From positions 342,524-406,523 of the forward strand of contig NZ_JACKTY010000020.1 in assembly GCF_025822605.1 (NCBI RefSeq): 64,000 bases of DNA, in the 5' to 3' direction. The translations under genes were made by a program, and so were the position numbers. Below the pieces are notes generated by a model, which was not told the origin of the DNA, ran no database searches, and worked only from the letters and a program-made list of their open reading frames with translations. Numbering within the stretch: the stretch's first letter is position 1; each line of letters opens with the position of its first letter. Source of the DNA: Mycolicibacterium komossense (GTDB lineage Bacteria; Actinomycetota; Actinomycetes; Mycobacteriales; Mycobacteriaceae). Shown one piece after another: positions 35,056 through 43,178 of the stretch.

Positions 35056-35900
35056 TGAACGTACTGATTTCGGTAGCCGAACTCGCACAACAACTTTCGT
35101 CCGGCACACCGCCACGTATCCTGGACGTGCGGTGGACCGTCGCCGAACCCGACGGCCAGAAGGCGTACCTGGTCGGGCATATCCCCGGCGCGGTGTACGT
35201 CGACCTCGACACCGAACTCTCCGACCACTCGGTCACCGGGCGGGGCCGTCACCCCCTGCCGAGCGCTGCCGCGCTACAGCGCAGCGCCCGGCGCTGGGGA
35301 CTGAATCCCGGCGATCCGGTGGTGGTTTACGACGATTGGAACAGCCAGGCCGCGGCCAGGGCGTGGTGGCTGCTGCGCGCGGCCGGAGTCGAGGACGTCC
35401 GGCTGCTCGACGGCGGCTGGGGCGAATGGCGACGAGGCGGTCTGCCTGCCGAAATCGTCGCCGCGACACCGGATCCGGGCACCATCACGGTCGACAACCT
35501 GACGGGGCTGCCTGCCGTCGACGCCGATGGCGCCGCGCAACGGGCGTCGTCGCCGGATCACCTACTGCTCGACGCCCGCGCCGCCGCCCGCTACCGCGGC
35601 GACGAAGAGCCGCTCGATCAGCGCGCCGGGCACATTCCCGGCGCGGTGTCTGCGCCTACCGCCGACAATCTGACCGCTGAGGGCACCTTCCTGCCCGCGG
35701 CGGATCTGCGTGAGCGGTTCGCCGCACTCGGCGCGGACTCGCATCCGGTCGCCGTGTACTGCGGGTCGGGCGTCACCGCCACCCATGAGATCGCCGCCCT
35801 GGCGATCGCCGGTTACGACGCGGCGCTGTACCCGGGCTCGTGGTCGGAGTGGTCGAGCGCACCCGGACGTCCGGTCGCGACGGGGCCCAACCCGAGCTGA
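35055..35900 (+). CDS. Tandem-rhodanese sulfurtransferase (SseA/SseB type)
   Basis: 281 residues with two rhodanese domains (about 1-130 and 160-280). The catalytic Cys is C236 in the loop CGSGVT, the form associated with 3-mercaptopyruvate sulfurtransferases. DVRWTVAEPDGQKAYLVGHIPGA and AGHIPGAVSAPT are the conserved entry motifs of the two domains. It transfers sulfane sulfur to cyanide, thiols or acceptor proteins. The stop is followed at once by the 61-bp tandem repeat. Confidence 0.88.
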   Translation: MNVLISVAELAQQLSSGTPPRILDVRWTVAEPDGQKAYLVGHIPGAVYVDLDTELSDHSVTGRGRHPLPSAAALQRSARRWGLNPGDPVVVYDDWNSQAAARAWWLLRAAGVEDVRLLDGGWGEWRRGGLPAEIVAATPDPGTITVDNLTGLPAVDADGAAQRASSPDHLLLDARAAARYRGDEEPLDQRAGHIPGAVSAPTADNLTAEGTFLPAADLRERFAALGADSHPVAVYCGSGVTATHEIAALAIAGYDAALYPGSWSEWSSAPGRPVATGPNPS

Positions 35901-35901
35901 A

Positions 35902-36023
35902 TCCGGACTGTCTCCCTCCTCAACCCTGCTCGTACCTCGCAGCGCATCGTCGACTCGACTACTCCGGACTGTCTCGCTCCTCAACCCTGCTCGTACCTCG
36001 CAGCGCATCGTCGACTCGACTAC
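35902..36023. repeat. Two 61-bp tandem direct repeats
   Basis: Copies at 35902-35962 and 35963-36023 differ at one base (C or G in TCTC[C/G]CTCCT). They fill the gap between the sulfurtransferase stop and the MBL-hydrolase start. Both contain CTCGTACCTCGCAGCGCATC. The arrangement is like intergenic MIRU-type repeats of mycobacteria. No open frame of note crosses them. Confidence 0.95.
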
Positions 36024-36026
36024 CGT

Positions 36027-36830
36027 GTGCCGATGCCGGCCTTGCGGATGTACACCCTGAACTTCGGCGTCGAGTACGTGCCGAAATCGCTGTCGGTTCC
36101 CGGCGGCGGCGAGCACACCATCACTACTCCCATCTATGGGGCGCTGGTGGAGACACCCGATGGAATGGTCCTGCTGGACACCGGAATCGGGCGGCGCGCG
36201 TTGGATGATCCAGAATTTCTGACCGCCTGCTACGGCGCCGACCGGCACCCGAGCGCAGCGGCGGGCGAACCCCTGGAGGTCGCGCTGGCCGAACTGGGTT
36301 TCACGCTCGCCGATATCGCCCTGGCCGCTGTCAGTCATCTGCACCTGGATCACACCGGGGGCATCCCGCTGCTCGCGGCGGCCGGGGTTCCGGTCGCGAT
36401 TCAACGCGACGAACTCGAGTACGGTCGCGCACGTGCCGCCGCCGGCACCGAAGGCGAGATCGCCTTCTATCGCGACGACTACCTCGACGTCGAGGACGTC
36501 ACGTGGGTTTTGCTCGACGGCGCCACCGAGTTGGCCCCCGGCGTCGACGCGATCCCCACCCCGGGCCACACTCCCGGCCATCAGTCCTACGGTGTGCACC
36601 TACCCGCCACGGGGAACTGGATATTCACGGCCGACGCCGCGGATCTGGCGGAGAACCTGCACGAGCACAAGCGATGCGGCAGCTGCGCCGAGGACCTCGA
36701 GGCGCCGCTGGCGCAGGAATCCGTCGAGCATCTCATCAGCCTGGCCGAGAGCCGCGACGCCCGGCTGATCCCCGGCCACGACCCGATCGTCTGGAAAGCC
36801 ATCTGGCATCCCGAGGGCGGGCACCGCTGA
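36027..36830 (+). CDS. Metallo-beta-lactamase-fold hydrolase (AHL-lactonase-like)
   Basis: 267 residues. The dinuclear zinc motif SHLHLDHTGG, then TPGHTPGHQS and TADAADL, and a late PGHDP give the full ligand set of the AttM/AiiA lactonase-like group. Substrates of mycobacterial members are mostly unknown; lactone or ester hydrolysis is likely. GTG 36027 opens the frame, with ATG 36033 and ATG 36048 as alternatives, and none has a clear ribosome-binding site. It is convergent with the regulator gene ending at 36838. Confidence 0.85.
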   Translation: MPMPALRMYTLNFGVEYVPKSLSVPGGGEHTITTPIYGALVETPDGMVLLDTGIGRRALDDPEFLTACYGADRHPSAAAGEPLEVALAELGFTLADIALAAVSHLHLDHTGGIPLLAAAGVPVAIQRDELEYGRARAAAGTEGEIAFYRDDYLDVEDVTWVLLDGATELAPGVDAIPTPGHTPGHQSYGVHLPATGNWIFTADAADLAENLHEHKRCGSCAEDLEAPLAQESVEHLISLAESRDARLIPGHDPIVWKAIWHPEGGHR

Positions 36831-36837
36831 CGCCGCG

Positions 36838-38337
36838 TCAGCCCTCGCGCGGAAGGTGGATGCCGTACTGACTGATCTTGCGGTAGAGGGTGGCCCGGCT
36901 CATCCCGAGTTCGCGAGCCGCGTCGGCCATCGTCGGCGCCCCGTACGAGGACAGCACCCGGACGATCTCGCCGCGCTCGAAGGTTTCGATGCGGGACAGA
37001 TGCCGCGAGGAGCCGGCCAGTACCTCGGGCGGCAGGCCGGCCACGTCGATGACGTCGGTGCGGCTCGCGGAATGTGACACCACCCGCGAAAGCTGGTCGA
37101 CGTTGCCGGGCCAACCGTAGTTCTGCAGCGCCCGGGACGCGGGCGGGCTGATCACCACGTCGCGGCCGCGGGCGCGGCGGGCGATATGCGCTGCCAACGG
37201 AAGCACATCGTCGGGCCGATCACGCAGTGGCGCAACCGGAATGACGGTATCGACCAGACCGGCCAACGCAGTCGGAATGTCCTCGAACCGTTCGGCGGTC
37301 ACCGCGAAGGGCACTGCGGTTGTTCCGCCGGAGCGCATCACCAGGTCCCGCAGCTGCTCGGCCACCCACGTAGGGAGCATGTCGACGTCACGGACGATGA
37401 CCGCGGTGTGGTCCTTACCCAGCTCGGGTGTCCATAGTCCCAGCCAGGTCTGGACGTCCGTCGGAGCCGGGGCACTCGCCGACAGGATCCGGTCGCGCGG
37501 ATAGGTGTGGCGGGCGGCCTGGGCGAGCAGCGTCGAGCGGCCCGCGCCCGGCTCACCGATGGCGGCGACGATGTGGCCCGACGCCATCGCCCGCTCGGCC
37601 TGGGCGACCCCGGCGTTCCAGGAATCCGACAACTCGTGCACGGTCCCCGACCCAGGTTCCAGGCGCGGCACTTCGACGCGGAACACCTGGCCGCGTGGGG
37701 TCTGCCGGGGTCGGCGTCCCGTCGATCTGGCCAGCATCAGCGCCATGGTGTTGCTGGCCGCCGACCGCGCCAGCGCCAGCAACAGCTCGCTGGAGGACCG
37801 CGACCAGGTGGTCAAGTTGACACTGCCCTCAAGCCGCCCGCTGGTGGGGTCGAGGACCGGTACCGCCGCGCAGGTGAACGTGCACAGATTGAGCGCGTAA
37901 TGCTGATCGGCGCGAACCAGCGTCGGCGCCCGGTCAGCGAGCGCGAGCCCGAGACCGTTGGTGCCGACCTCCCGCTCGGAGTATGCGAAGCCCGGCGCCA
38001 GGTGCACGTCGTCGAGGGCCTGCAACAGGCTGTGATCGCCGCTCAGCCGGCTGAGCACCACTCCGTCGGAATCGGTGAGCATCATGCTGACCGGCTCGTT
38101 GGCCAATGTGCGATGCAGCTCGACCAGTACCTCGTTGCCGCATTCGAAGAAGAACGACCCGAGGTCATCGGTGCCGGTGAAAACCGGTTCGACGGTGTCC
38201 TGCGGGACGCCGTACTCCTCGCTGCGTTGCCAGGACGCCAACAATCGGCGGGGCACTGGGGCCTCGCCGTGCTGCAGCTGGTGCAGCGTCACCCGGTCCG
38301 GCAATCCGGACGGCTCGTCTGATGCACTGTGATCCAC
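36838..38337 (-). CDS. AcoR/MimR-type regulator (GAF, AAA+ and Fis-type HTH)
   Basis: 499 residues. A GAF-like sensor domain (about 60-210), a AAA+ domain with a weak Walker A, GEPGAGRST (about 265-273), and a C-terminal Fis-type helix-turn-helix (TMADAARELGMSRATLYRKISQYGI) are seen. The GAFTGA loop needed to contact sigma-54 is absent, and mycobacteria lack sigma-54, so it must work with ordinary sigma factors. It is divergent from the amidohydrolase operon, the position of MimR upstream of mimABCD in M. smegmatis. Confidence 0.85.
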   Translation of the reverse strand: MDHSASDEPSGLPDRVTLHQLQHGEAPVPRRLLASWQRSEEYGVPQDTVEPVFTGTDDLGSFFFECGNEVLVELHRTLANEPVSMMLTDSDGVVLSRLSGDHSLLQALDDVHLAPGFAYSEREVGTNGLGLALADRAPTLVRADQHYALNLCTFTCAAVPVLDPTSGRLEGSVNLTTWSRSSSELLLALARSAASNTMALMLARSTGRRPRQTPRGQVFRVEVPRLEPGSGTVHELSDSWNAGVAQAERAMASGHIVAAIGEPGAGRSTLLAQAARHTYPRDRILSASAPAPTDVQTWLGLWTPELGKDHTAVIVRDVDMLPTWVAEQLRDLVMRSGGTTAVPFAVTAERFEDIPTALAGLVDTVIPVAPLRDRPDDVLPLAAHIARRARGRDVVISPPASRALQNYGWPGNVDQLSRVVSHSASRTDVIDVAGLPPEVLAGSSRHLSRIETFERGEIVRVLSSYGAPTMADAARELGMSRATLYRKISQYGIHLPREG

Positions 38338-38446
38338 GTTACAACCAGCATCGCAGAGCGACCCCCGTCAATCGACCGGTCAGAGTCTCAGATTGAGACG
38401 CAGAGAGGCTCCGCTCCGCCGCCCGCCGCACCTAGGCTCCGGTCAG

Positions 38447-38470
38447 TTGATGTGACAGCTCTCACATCAA
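38447..38470. promoter_or_regulatory. CRP-type binding site upstream of the amidohydrolase operon
   Basis: TTGATGTGA (38447-38455) and TCACATCAA (38462-38470) form a perfect 9-bp inverted repeat with a 6-bp spacer. Its core TGTGA-N6-TCACA is the consensus of cAMP receptor protein, also reported for Mtb CRP (Rv3676). It ends 31 bp before the amidohydrolase ATG and lies about 110 bp from the regulator start. Confidence 0.75.
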
Positions 38471-38501
38471 ATTCCCGACGAAACCACCCAGGAGAAACCG
38501 C

Positions 38502-39563
38502 ATGTATCGCAAGGACGGCACCAGCTACTTCATCGTCGACGCCCACGTTGCGCTGTGGGACGCCCGGCCGGAGAACCAGCGCAACATCCACGGCAAGCAG
38601 TTCATCGACTGCTTCTACGACTACCACCGGAACCTGTCGCCGGAATCGGAAGTCTGGAGCTACGAGGACTACCTGTACCAGGGTGGTGCGCGGCTGATGA
38701 AAGACCTCTTCGAAGACGGGTATGTGGACCACGCGATCTTCCAGCCCGCGGCGCTGGGCGAGTTCTACTACAAGGGCTTCGGTCAGACCGACGAGGCATT
38801 CGAACTCGCCGGCAAGAACCCCGACAAGCTGACCTACAACCACAACTTCGATCCTCGCAACGGCGAGGCCGGCCTCGACCAGCTCCGCGAGGATGTTGCG
38901 AAGTACGGCCTCAAGGGCGTGAAGCTCTACACCGCCGAGTGGCACGGCGAGTCCCGCGGCTGGCGGCTCGACGACCCATGGGCCTACCGGTATTTCGAGG
39001 TCTGCCGAGAGCTTGGCGTACGCAACATCCACGTCCACAAGGGACCGACCATTCGTCCGCTGGATCGCGACGCGTTCGACGTAGCCGATATCGATCACGT
39101 CGCCTCGGACTTCACCGACCTGAACTTCATCGTCGAGCATTGCGGGCTGCCACGGCTGGAGGACTTCTGCTGGATCGCGACACAGGAACCGAATGTGCAC
39201 GCCGGCCTGGCGGTCGCGATGCCGTTCATCCACACCCGGCCCAAGTACTTCGGGCAGATCATGGGCGAGTTGTTGTACTGGATCGGCGAGGACCGCATCC
39301 AGTTCTCGTCGGACTACGCGATCTGGACGCCGCGCTGGCTGGTGGAGGCGTTCGTCGACTTCCAGATCCCCACCGAGCTGGCCGAATACGCCCCTATCAC
39401 GACCGATCAGAAGAAGAAGATCCTCGGGCTCAACGCGGCCAAGATGTACGACATCCCGGTGCCGGCCGAGCTGCGGCTCGCTTCCGAAGCCGACGCAGCG
39501 GATGAGCCCGCCGTCGGGCCGCGCGGCGCCGACGAGACGGCCGATCACCTCGTGGGGGCCTGA
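38502..39563 (+). CDS. Amidohydrolase-family TIM-barrel protein of the mim/prm type
   Basis: 353 residues. FIVDAHVALWDARPENQRNIHG, HVHKGPT, IVEHCGLPRLED and FSSDYAIWTPRW mark a metal-dependent amidohydrolase_2 barrel. Close relatives lie directly after mimABCD/prmABCD, where they are accessory genes of propane, acetone or phenol monooxygenases. Its exact chemistry is not known; roles in enzyme maturation or product hydrolysis have been considered. AGGAGAAA precedes the ATG. It is followed by the DUF59 gene 1 bp after its stop. Confidence 0.82.
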   Translation: MYRKDGTSYFIVDAHVALWDARPENQRNIHGKQFIDCFYDYHRNLSPESEVWSYEDYLYQGGARLMKDLFEDGYVDHAIFQPAALGEFYYKGFGQTDEAFELAGKNPDKLTYNHNFDPRNGEAGLDQLREDVAKYGLKGVKLYTAEWHGESRGWRLDDPWAYRYFEVCRELGVRNIHVHKGPTIRPLDRDAFDVADIDHVASDFTDLNFIVEHCGLPRLEDFCWIATQEPNVHAGLAVAMPFIHTRPKYFGQIMGELLYWIGEDRIQFSSDYAIWTPRWLVEAFVDFQIPTELAEYAPITTDQKKKILGLNAAKMYDIPVPAELRLASEADAADEPAVGPRGADETADHLVGA

Positions 39564-39564
39564 C

Positions 39565-40311
39565 GTGGATCGTCAGTTTCTGCGGGACGCGATCATGCGA
39601 GCGCTCGGCGTGGTGATCGACCCCGAGCTCGACGAGCCGATCACCGATCTCGGTTTCGTGCACACGGTGGACGTCATGCCTGACGGCGATGTCGAGGTGC
39701 ACCTCCGCCTGCCGACGTCGTTCTGCGCGCCAAACTTCGCCTACCTGATGGCGTCGGACGCCAAAGATGTTCTGGCGGGATTGGATTGGACGCGCACGGT
39801 CACCGTCGAGCTCGATGACCATCACGACTCGGACATCATCAACAGAGGTTTGGCAGCCGATGCCGGCTACCGCGGTACGTTCGCCCACGAAGCCGAGACC
39901 GATCTGGACGAGCTGCGGGTGACCTTCCAACGCAAGGCGCACACCGCGGCGATGGAGCGTTGCCTGACCGCACTGTTGCGCGCCGACCCGGCGCGACCGG
40001 TCACCGAACTCGGTACGGTCACGATCGCCGATCTGCCCGGCAACGCCACCACGGAGTCGCTCCTGCGCCGCCGGGTGAGTATCGGGTTATCCACGACGCC
40101 AGTCGATCTGGTGATGGTCGACCACCAGGGCAACGGGTACACCCCCGAGTCTGTCCCACTGATGCTGCGCCGCGCCAGATCCACCCGTATCTCCATCGAC
40201 GGCAACGCGCATTTCTGCCGCGGGCTGTTGCGCACCCGCTACACCGACGGCGGAAGCGAGACGGTCAGGGAGCCGTCCGCCTTCATACCGCTGTCCGCCC
40301 TCACCCACTAG
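39565..40311 (+). CDS. DUF59/MIP18-domain metal-sulfur assembly protein
   Basis: 248 residues from GTG 39565. The N-terminal DUF59 domain (LGVVIDPELDEPITDLGFVHTVDV) is the fold of SufT/PaaD-like iron-sulfur assembly factors, with a Cys in PTSFCAPNFAYL. The C-terminal half is specific to mim/prm-linked proteins. It is predicted to help mature a metalloenzyme, in homologous operons the binuclear-iron monooxygenase. A longer open frame reaching back into the amidohydrolase gene is an artefact. Confidence 0.8.
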   Translation: MDRQFLRDAIMRALGVVIDPELDEPITDLGFVHTVDVMPDGDVEVHLRLPTSFCAPNFAYLMASDAKDVLAGLDWTRTVTVELDDHHDSDIINRGLAADAGYRGTFAHEAETDLDELRVTFQRKAHTAAMERCLTALLRADPARPVTELGTVTIADLPGNATTESLLRRRVSIGLSTTPVDLVMVDHQGNGYTPESVPLMLRRARSTRISIDGNAHFCRGLLRTRYTDGGSETVREPSAFIPLSALTH

Positions 40312-40330
40312 TCGAGAGGAACCACCCGTC

Positions 40331-41365
40331 ATGAGCACCATGCGAGCCGTCCAAGTTGTCGGCTATCACCAGAATCTGGAAATGGCCGAGGTCCAAAAGC
40401 CGATGCCGACAGGACCGTTCGACGTCGTCGTCAAGATCGGCGGCGCCGGCGTGTGCCGCACCGACCTGCACATCCTCGAAGGCCAGTGGGCCGACAAGTC
40501 ACAGGTCCAGTTGCCGTACACGATCGGTCACGAGAACGCCGGCTGGGTGGAGGCCGTCGGCTCGGCGGTCACCAACGTCGCCGAGGGTGACAAGGTGATC
40601 GTCCACCCCTTGATCACCTGCGGATTGTGCCGCGCCTGCCGCTCCGGCGATGACGTGCATTGCGAGGCAAACCAATTCCCCGGCATCGATACCAACGGCG
40701 GCTACGCCGAATATCTGAAGACCTCGGCACGCAGCGTGGTGAAGATCGACGACTCGCTGGAACCAGCCGATATCGCCGCGCTGGCCGACGCCGGCCTGAC
40801 GGCCTATCACGCGGCGGCGAAGGCAGCCAAGCGGCTCACCCCGCGCGATAAGTGCGTGATCATCGGTGCCGGCGGCCTGGGCCACATCGGGATTCAGGTC
40901 CTCAAGGCACTCACCCCGGCGGAACTCATCGTCGTCGACCGCAATCCCGAGGCGCTCAAACTGGCCGAGGCCATCGGCGCTGACCGTGGCGTCATCGCCG
41001 ACGGGACCCAGGTGGACCAGGTCCGCGAGCTGACCGGCGGCAACGGCGCCGAGGCTATCGTCGACTTCGTCGGCGAAGGCGGTGCCACCAGCGAGGGGGT
41101 CGCCATGTTGCGCGGGGCCGGCGACTACTACGTCGTGGGTTACGGCGAGAACATCAACGTGCCGACCATCGACATCGTCTCCAGCGAGATCAACTTCATC
41201 GGCAATCTCGTCGGCTCATACAACGACCTGTGCGATCTGATGGCACTGGCCGCTCGCGGCTCGGTCAACCTGCACACGCAGAAGTACACACTCGACGATT
41301 TCCAAACGGCCATCACCGATCTCGACAACGGCAACGTCCGCGGGCGCGCCATCCTCATCCCTTAA
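40331..41365 (+). CDS. Zinc-dependent NAD alcohol dehydrogenase
   Basis: 344 residues, medium-chain type. Catalytic zinc ligands C42 and H67-E68 (GHENAG), structural zinc ligands C97, C100, C103 and C111, and the Rossmann motif GAGGLGHIG (about 178) are all present. A basal Asp after VVDRNPEA points to NAD. In mim/prm operons the equivalent enzyme oxidises the alcohol made by the monooxygenase. Start ATG 40331 with GAGAGGAACC upstream. Confidence 0.9.
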   Translation: MSTMRAVQVVGYHQNLEMAEVQKPMPTGPFDVVVKIGGAGVCRTDLHILEGQWADKSQVQLPYTIGHENAGWVEAVGSAVTNVAEGDKVIVHPLITCGLCRACRSGDDVHCEANQFPGIDTNGGYAEYLKTSARSVVKIDDSLEPADIAALADAGLTAYHAAAKAAKRLTPRDKCVIIGAGGLGHIGIQVLKALTPAELIVVDRNPEALKLAEAIGADRGVIADGTQVDQVRELTGGNGAEAIVDFVGEGGATSEGVAMLRGAGDYYVVGYGENINVPTIDIVSSEINFIGNLVGSYNDLCDLMALAARGSVNLHTQKYTLDDFQTAITDLDNGNVRGRAILIP

Positions 41366-41378
41366 GGAGCGATCAACC

Positions 41379-41699
41379 GTGATATTCATCGTCGTGAAAT
41401 GGACGCCGAAGCCGGAACTCGTCGAAGACTTCCCCGACATCGTCGCCGACTTCACCAAGGCCACCCGCGCGGAACCGGGCAACCTGTTCTTCGAGTGGTC
41501 GCGCAGCCTGGAGAATCCCTCGGAATACGTTCTGGTGGAGGGGTTCCGCGATGGCGAGGCCGGAGGCGAGCATGTCAACAGCGCGCACTTCAAGGCGTTT
41601 GTCGCCGAAGCGCCCGACGTGCTGGCCTCAACCCCGCTGATCATCAGCCAGTCGATCGACGCCGACGGCTGGGGAGAGATGGGTGAGATCAGGGTGTAA
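41379..41699 (+). CDS. ABM-domain putative quinol monooxygenase
   Basis: 106 residues, a dimeric ferredoxin-like alpha/beta-barrel protein of the antibiotic biosynthesis monooxygenase family (YgiN-like). EPGNLFFEWSRSLENPSEYVLVEGFRD and the HFKAFVAEAP segment are typical. It begins 14 bp after the dehydrogenase stop at GTG 41379, preceded by AAGGAG, so it is the last gene of the operon. It may detoxify or oxidise a product of the pathway. Confidence 0.8.
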   Translation: MIFIVVKWTPKPELVEDFPDIVADFTKATRAEPGNLFFEWSRSLENPSEYVLVEGFRDGEAGGEHVNSAHFKAFVAEAPDVLASTPLIISQSIDADGWGEMGEIRV

Positions 41700-41760
41700 T
41701 CACCCTCCTAGCGAGGTCATCACTGATTCTCATCTCTGTCACACGGAGCAGAACGAGGCT

Positions 41761-41780
41761 GGTGCATATGCCATTGCACC
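41761..41780. promoter_or_regulatory. Small inverted repeat before the His-rich membrane protein gene
   Basis: GGTGCA and TGCACC form a 6-bp inverted repeat with an 8-bp spacer, 29 bp upstream of ATG 41809. It may be an operator or a leader hairpin. Weak evidence. Confidence 0.3.
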
Positions 41781-41808
41781 GCAACTCCTCTGTGAAGGGT
41801 TCACCCAC

Positions 41809-42141
41809 ATGACAGATCAACCAGATCAAGTCCCCGGCCACGTGACCGAGCCGATCGAGCCCGCAGCCGCTGCCCATCCGACACCGTCTCGATGGGAGCG
41901 GTTGCGGCCGAAGTCTCGGCTGTCTCAGGTCGCGGCGGCTGTCATCGCCGCAGCCGCCGCCGTCTTCGTCGCCGGGGCGATCTTCGCGACCGGTTTCGCA
42001 CTGGGTTCCGAGGGCGGCGGGCACCACGGACACGGCGGCGGTGAGCACAGCTGGCAGGCGGACCACCAGAACGGCGACGGCGAGCACCACCGGCACCACG
42101 GTCAGGACGGCGACTCGGGCCGCGACGGGGACGGCGGCTGA
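41809..42141 (+). CDS. Single-pass membrane protein with His/Gly/Asp-rich tail
   Basis: 110 residues. A Pro-rich cytosolic N-terminus, one transmembrane helix (about 40-62, VAAAVIAAAAAVFVAGAIFATGF) and an external tail of about 45 residues made largely of His, Gly, Asp and Glu (GGGHHGHGGGEH, EHHRHHGQDGD). The tail could bind metal ions. ATG 41809 is chosen by position; AAGGGT lies upstream. I do not recognise a family. Confidence 0.65.
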   Translation: MTDQPDQVPGHVTEPIEPAAAAHPTPSRWERLRPKSRLSQVAAAVIAAAAAVFVAGAIFATGFALGSEGGGHHGHGGGEHSWQADHQNGDGEHHRHHGQDGDSGRDGDGG

Positions 42142-42230
42142 CGGGCGCGCGTGTTCATCGCACGGTCGCCGGCTCGACACTCACCAGTCGAATTGCACCT
42201 CGCCCAAGGTTGCCGATATAACGTGCACTT

Positions 42231-43097
42231 GTGCCAGACATTGATCGACGCAGCTGGATGGTGATGGCGGGTATCGCCGCGGCGGGCGCCGTGCTTCCCG
42301 CACCGTTGGCCCGGGCCGACCCGGGCGAGGCCGGCGCAGGTCCCGGTCCCGCACCCGCACCGGCGCCCGGTGGACCGGCCGCCGCACCCGGCCCGGCGTA
42401 TCTGTTCCACGATGAATTCGACGGCCCGGCCGGTTCGGCCCCCGATGCGTCGAAGTGGGTCATCTTCACCGAACGCGAGAAGATCAAGAACCCCGTGTTC
42501 TGGGACCGGCCCGAGAACATGGGTCAGTACCGCAACGACCGTCGCAACGTATTCATCGACGGCAACTCCAACCTGGTCATCCGGGCCACCAAAGAGGGCA
42601 ACAAGTACTTCGGCGGAAAGCTGCAGAGCACCTTCTGGGGCGGTATCGGGCACACCTTCGAAGCCCGGATCAAATTCGACTGCCTGACCAACGGCTGCTG
42701 GCCGGCCTGGTGGCTGCTCAACAACGATCCCAACGTCGGCGGCGAGGTCGACATGGCCGAGTGGTACGGCAATCAGAACTGGCCGTCGGGCACCACCGTG
42801 CACGCGCGCCTGGATGGCACGTCGTTCGCGACCTTCCCGTTTCCGATCGACAACGCCTGGCACGTCTGGCGGATGACCTGGGACCAGAACGGCATGTACT
42901 TCTGGCGCGATTTCGCGCCCGGGATGGAGCCGTACTTCACGGTGCCGGCCAACTCGCTCGACGACTGGCCCTTCAACCTGCCCGATTACACGCTGTCCCC
43001 GGTGCTGAACCTCGCGGTCGGCGGTTCCGGTGGCGGCGATCCGGCCGGCGGAAACTATCCCGCCGACATGCTCGTCGACTGGGTCCGGGTCTGGTAA
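42231..43097 (+). CDS. Secreted glycoside hydrolase family 16 beta-glucanase
   Basis: 288 residues. A twin-arginine-like signal (DRRSWMVMAG, then a hydrophobic stretch and ARA) suggests Tat export. A Pro/Ala/Gly linker precedes the GH16 jelly-roll. The catalytic EVDMAE motif (E172, D174, E177) is intact. Relatives such as Mtb Rv0315 act on beta-1,3-glucans. Start GTG 42231. A strong terminator follows 15 bp after the stop. Confidence 0.9.
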   Translation: MPDIDRRSWMVMAGIAAAGAVLPAPLARADPGEAGAGPGPAPAPAPGGPAAAPGPAYLFHDEFDGPAGSAPDASKWVIFTEREKIKNPVFWDRPENMGQYRNDRRNVFIDGNSNLVIRATKEGNKYFGGKLQSTFWGGIGHTFEARIKFDCLTNGCWPAWWLLNNDPNVGGEVDMAEWYGNQNWPSGTTVHARLDGTSFATFPFPIDNAWHVWRMTWDQNGMYFWRDFAPGMEPYFTVPANSLDDWPFNLPDYTLSPVLNLAVGGSGGGDPAGGNYPADMLVDWVRVW

Positions 43098-43111
43098 TTC
43101 ACCCACCCACC

Positions 43112-43148
43112 CGAAAGCCGCCCCGGTGCACAACCGGGGCGGCTTTCG
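43112..43148. terminator. Bidirectional hairpin terminator
   Basis: A perfect 16-bp stem (43112-43127 with 43133-43148) and a 5-nt loop GCACA, ending in CTTTCG on the plus strand and the same by symmetry on the minus strand. It sits between the convergent GH16 and alpha/beta-hydrolase genes and can serve both. Confidence 0.9.
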
Positions 43149-43178
43149 TATTTCCTGGCAGCCTTCCTGGCAGCGTCG

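Noticed and set aside
39193..40311. 372-codon start for the DUF59 gene
   Set aside because: The first 124 codons overlap the amidohydrolase gene in another frame; GTG 39565 directly after its stop fits the domain boundary.
41761..41780. Riboswitch before the His-rich membrane protein
   Set aside because: Only a 6-bp inverted repeat is present, too small for an aptamer; listed only as a weak regulatory element.
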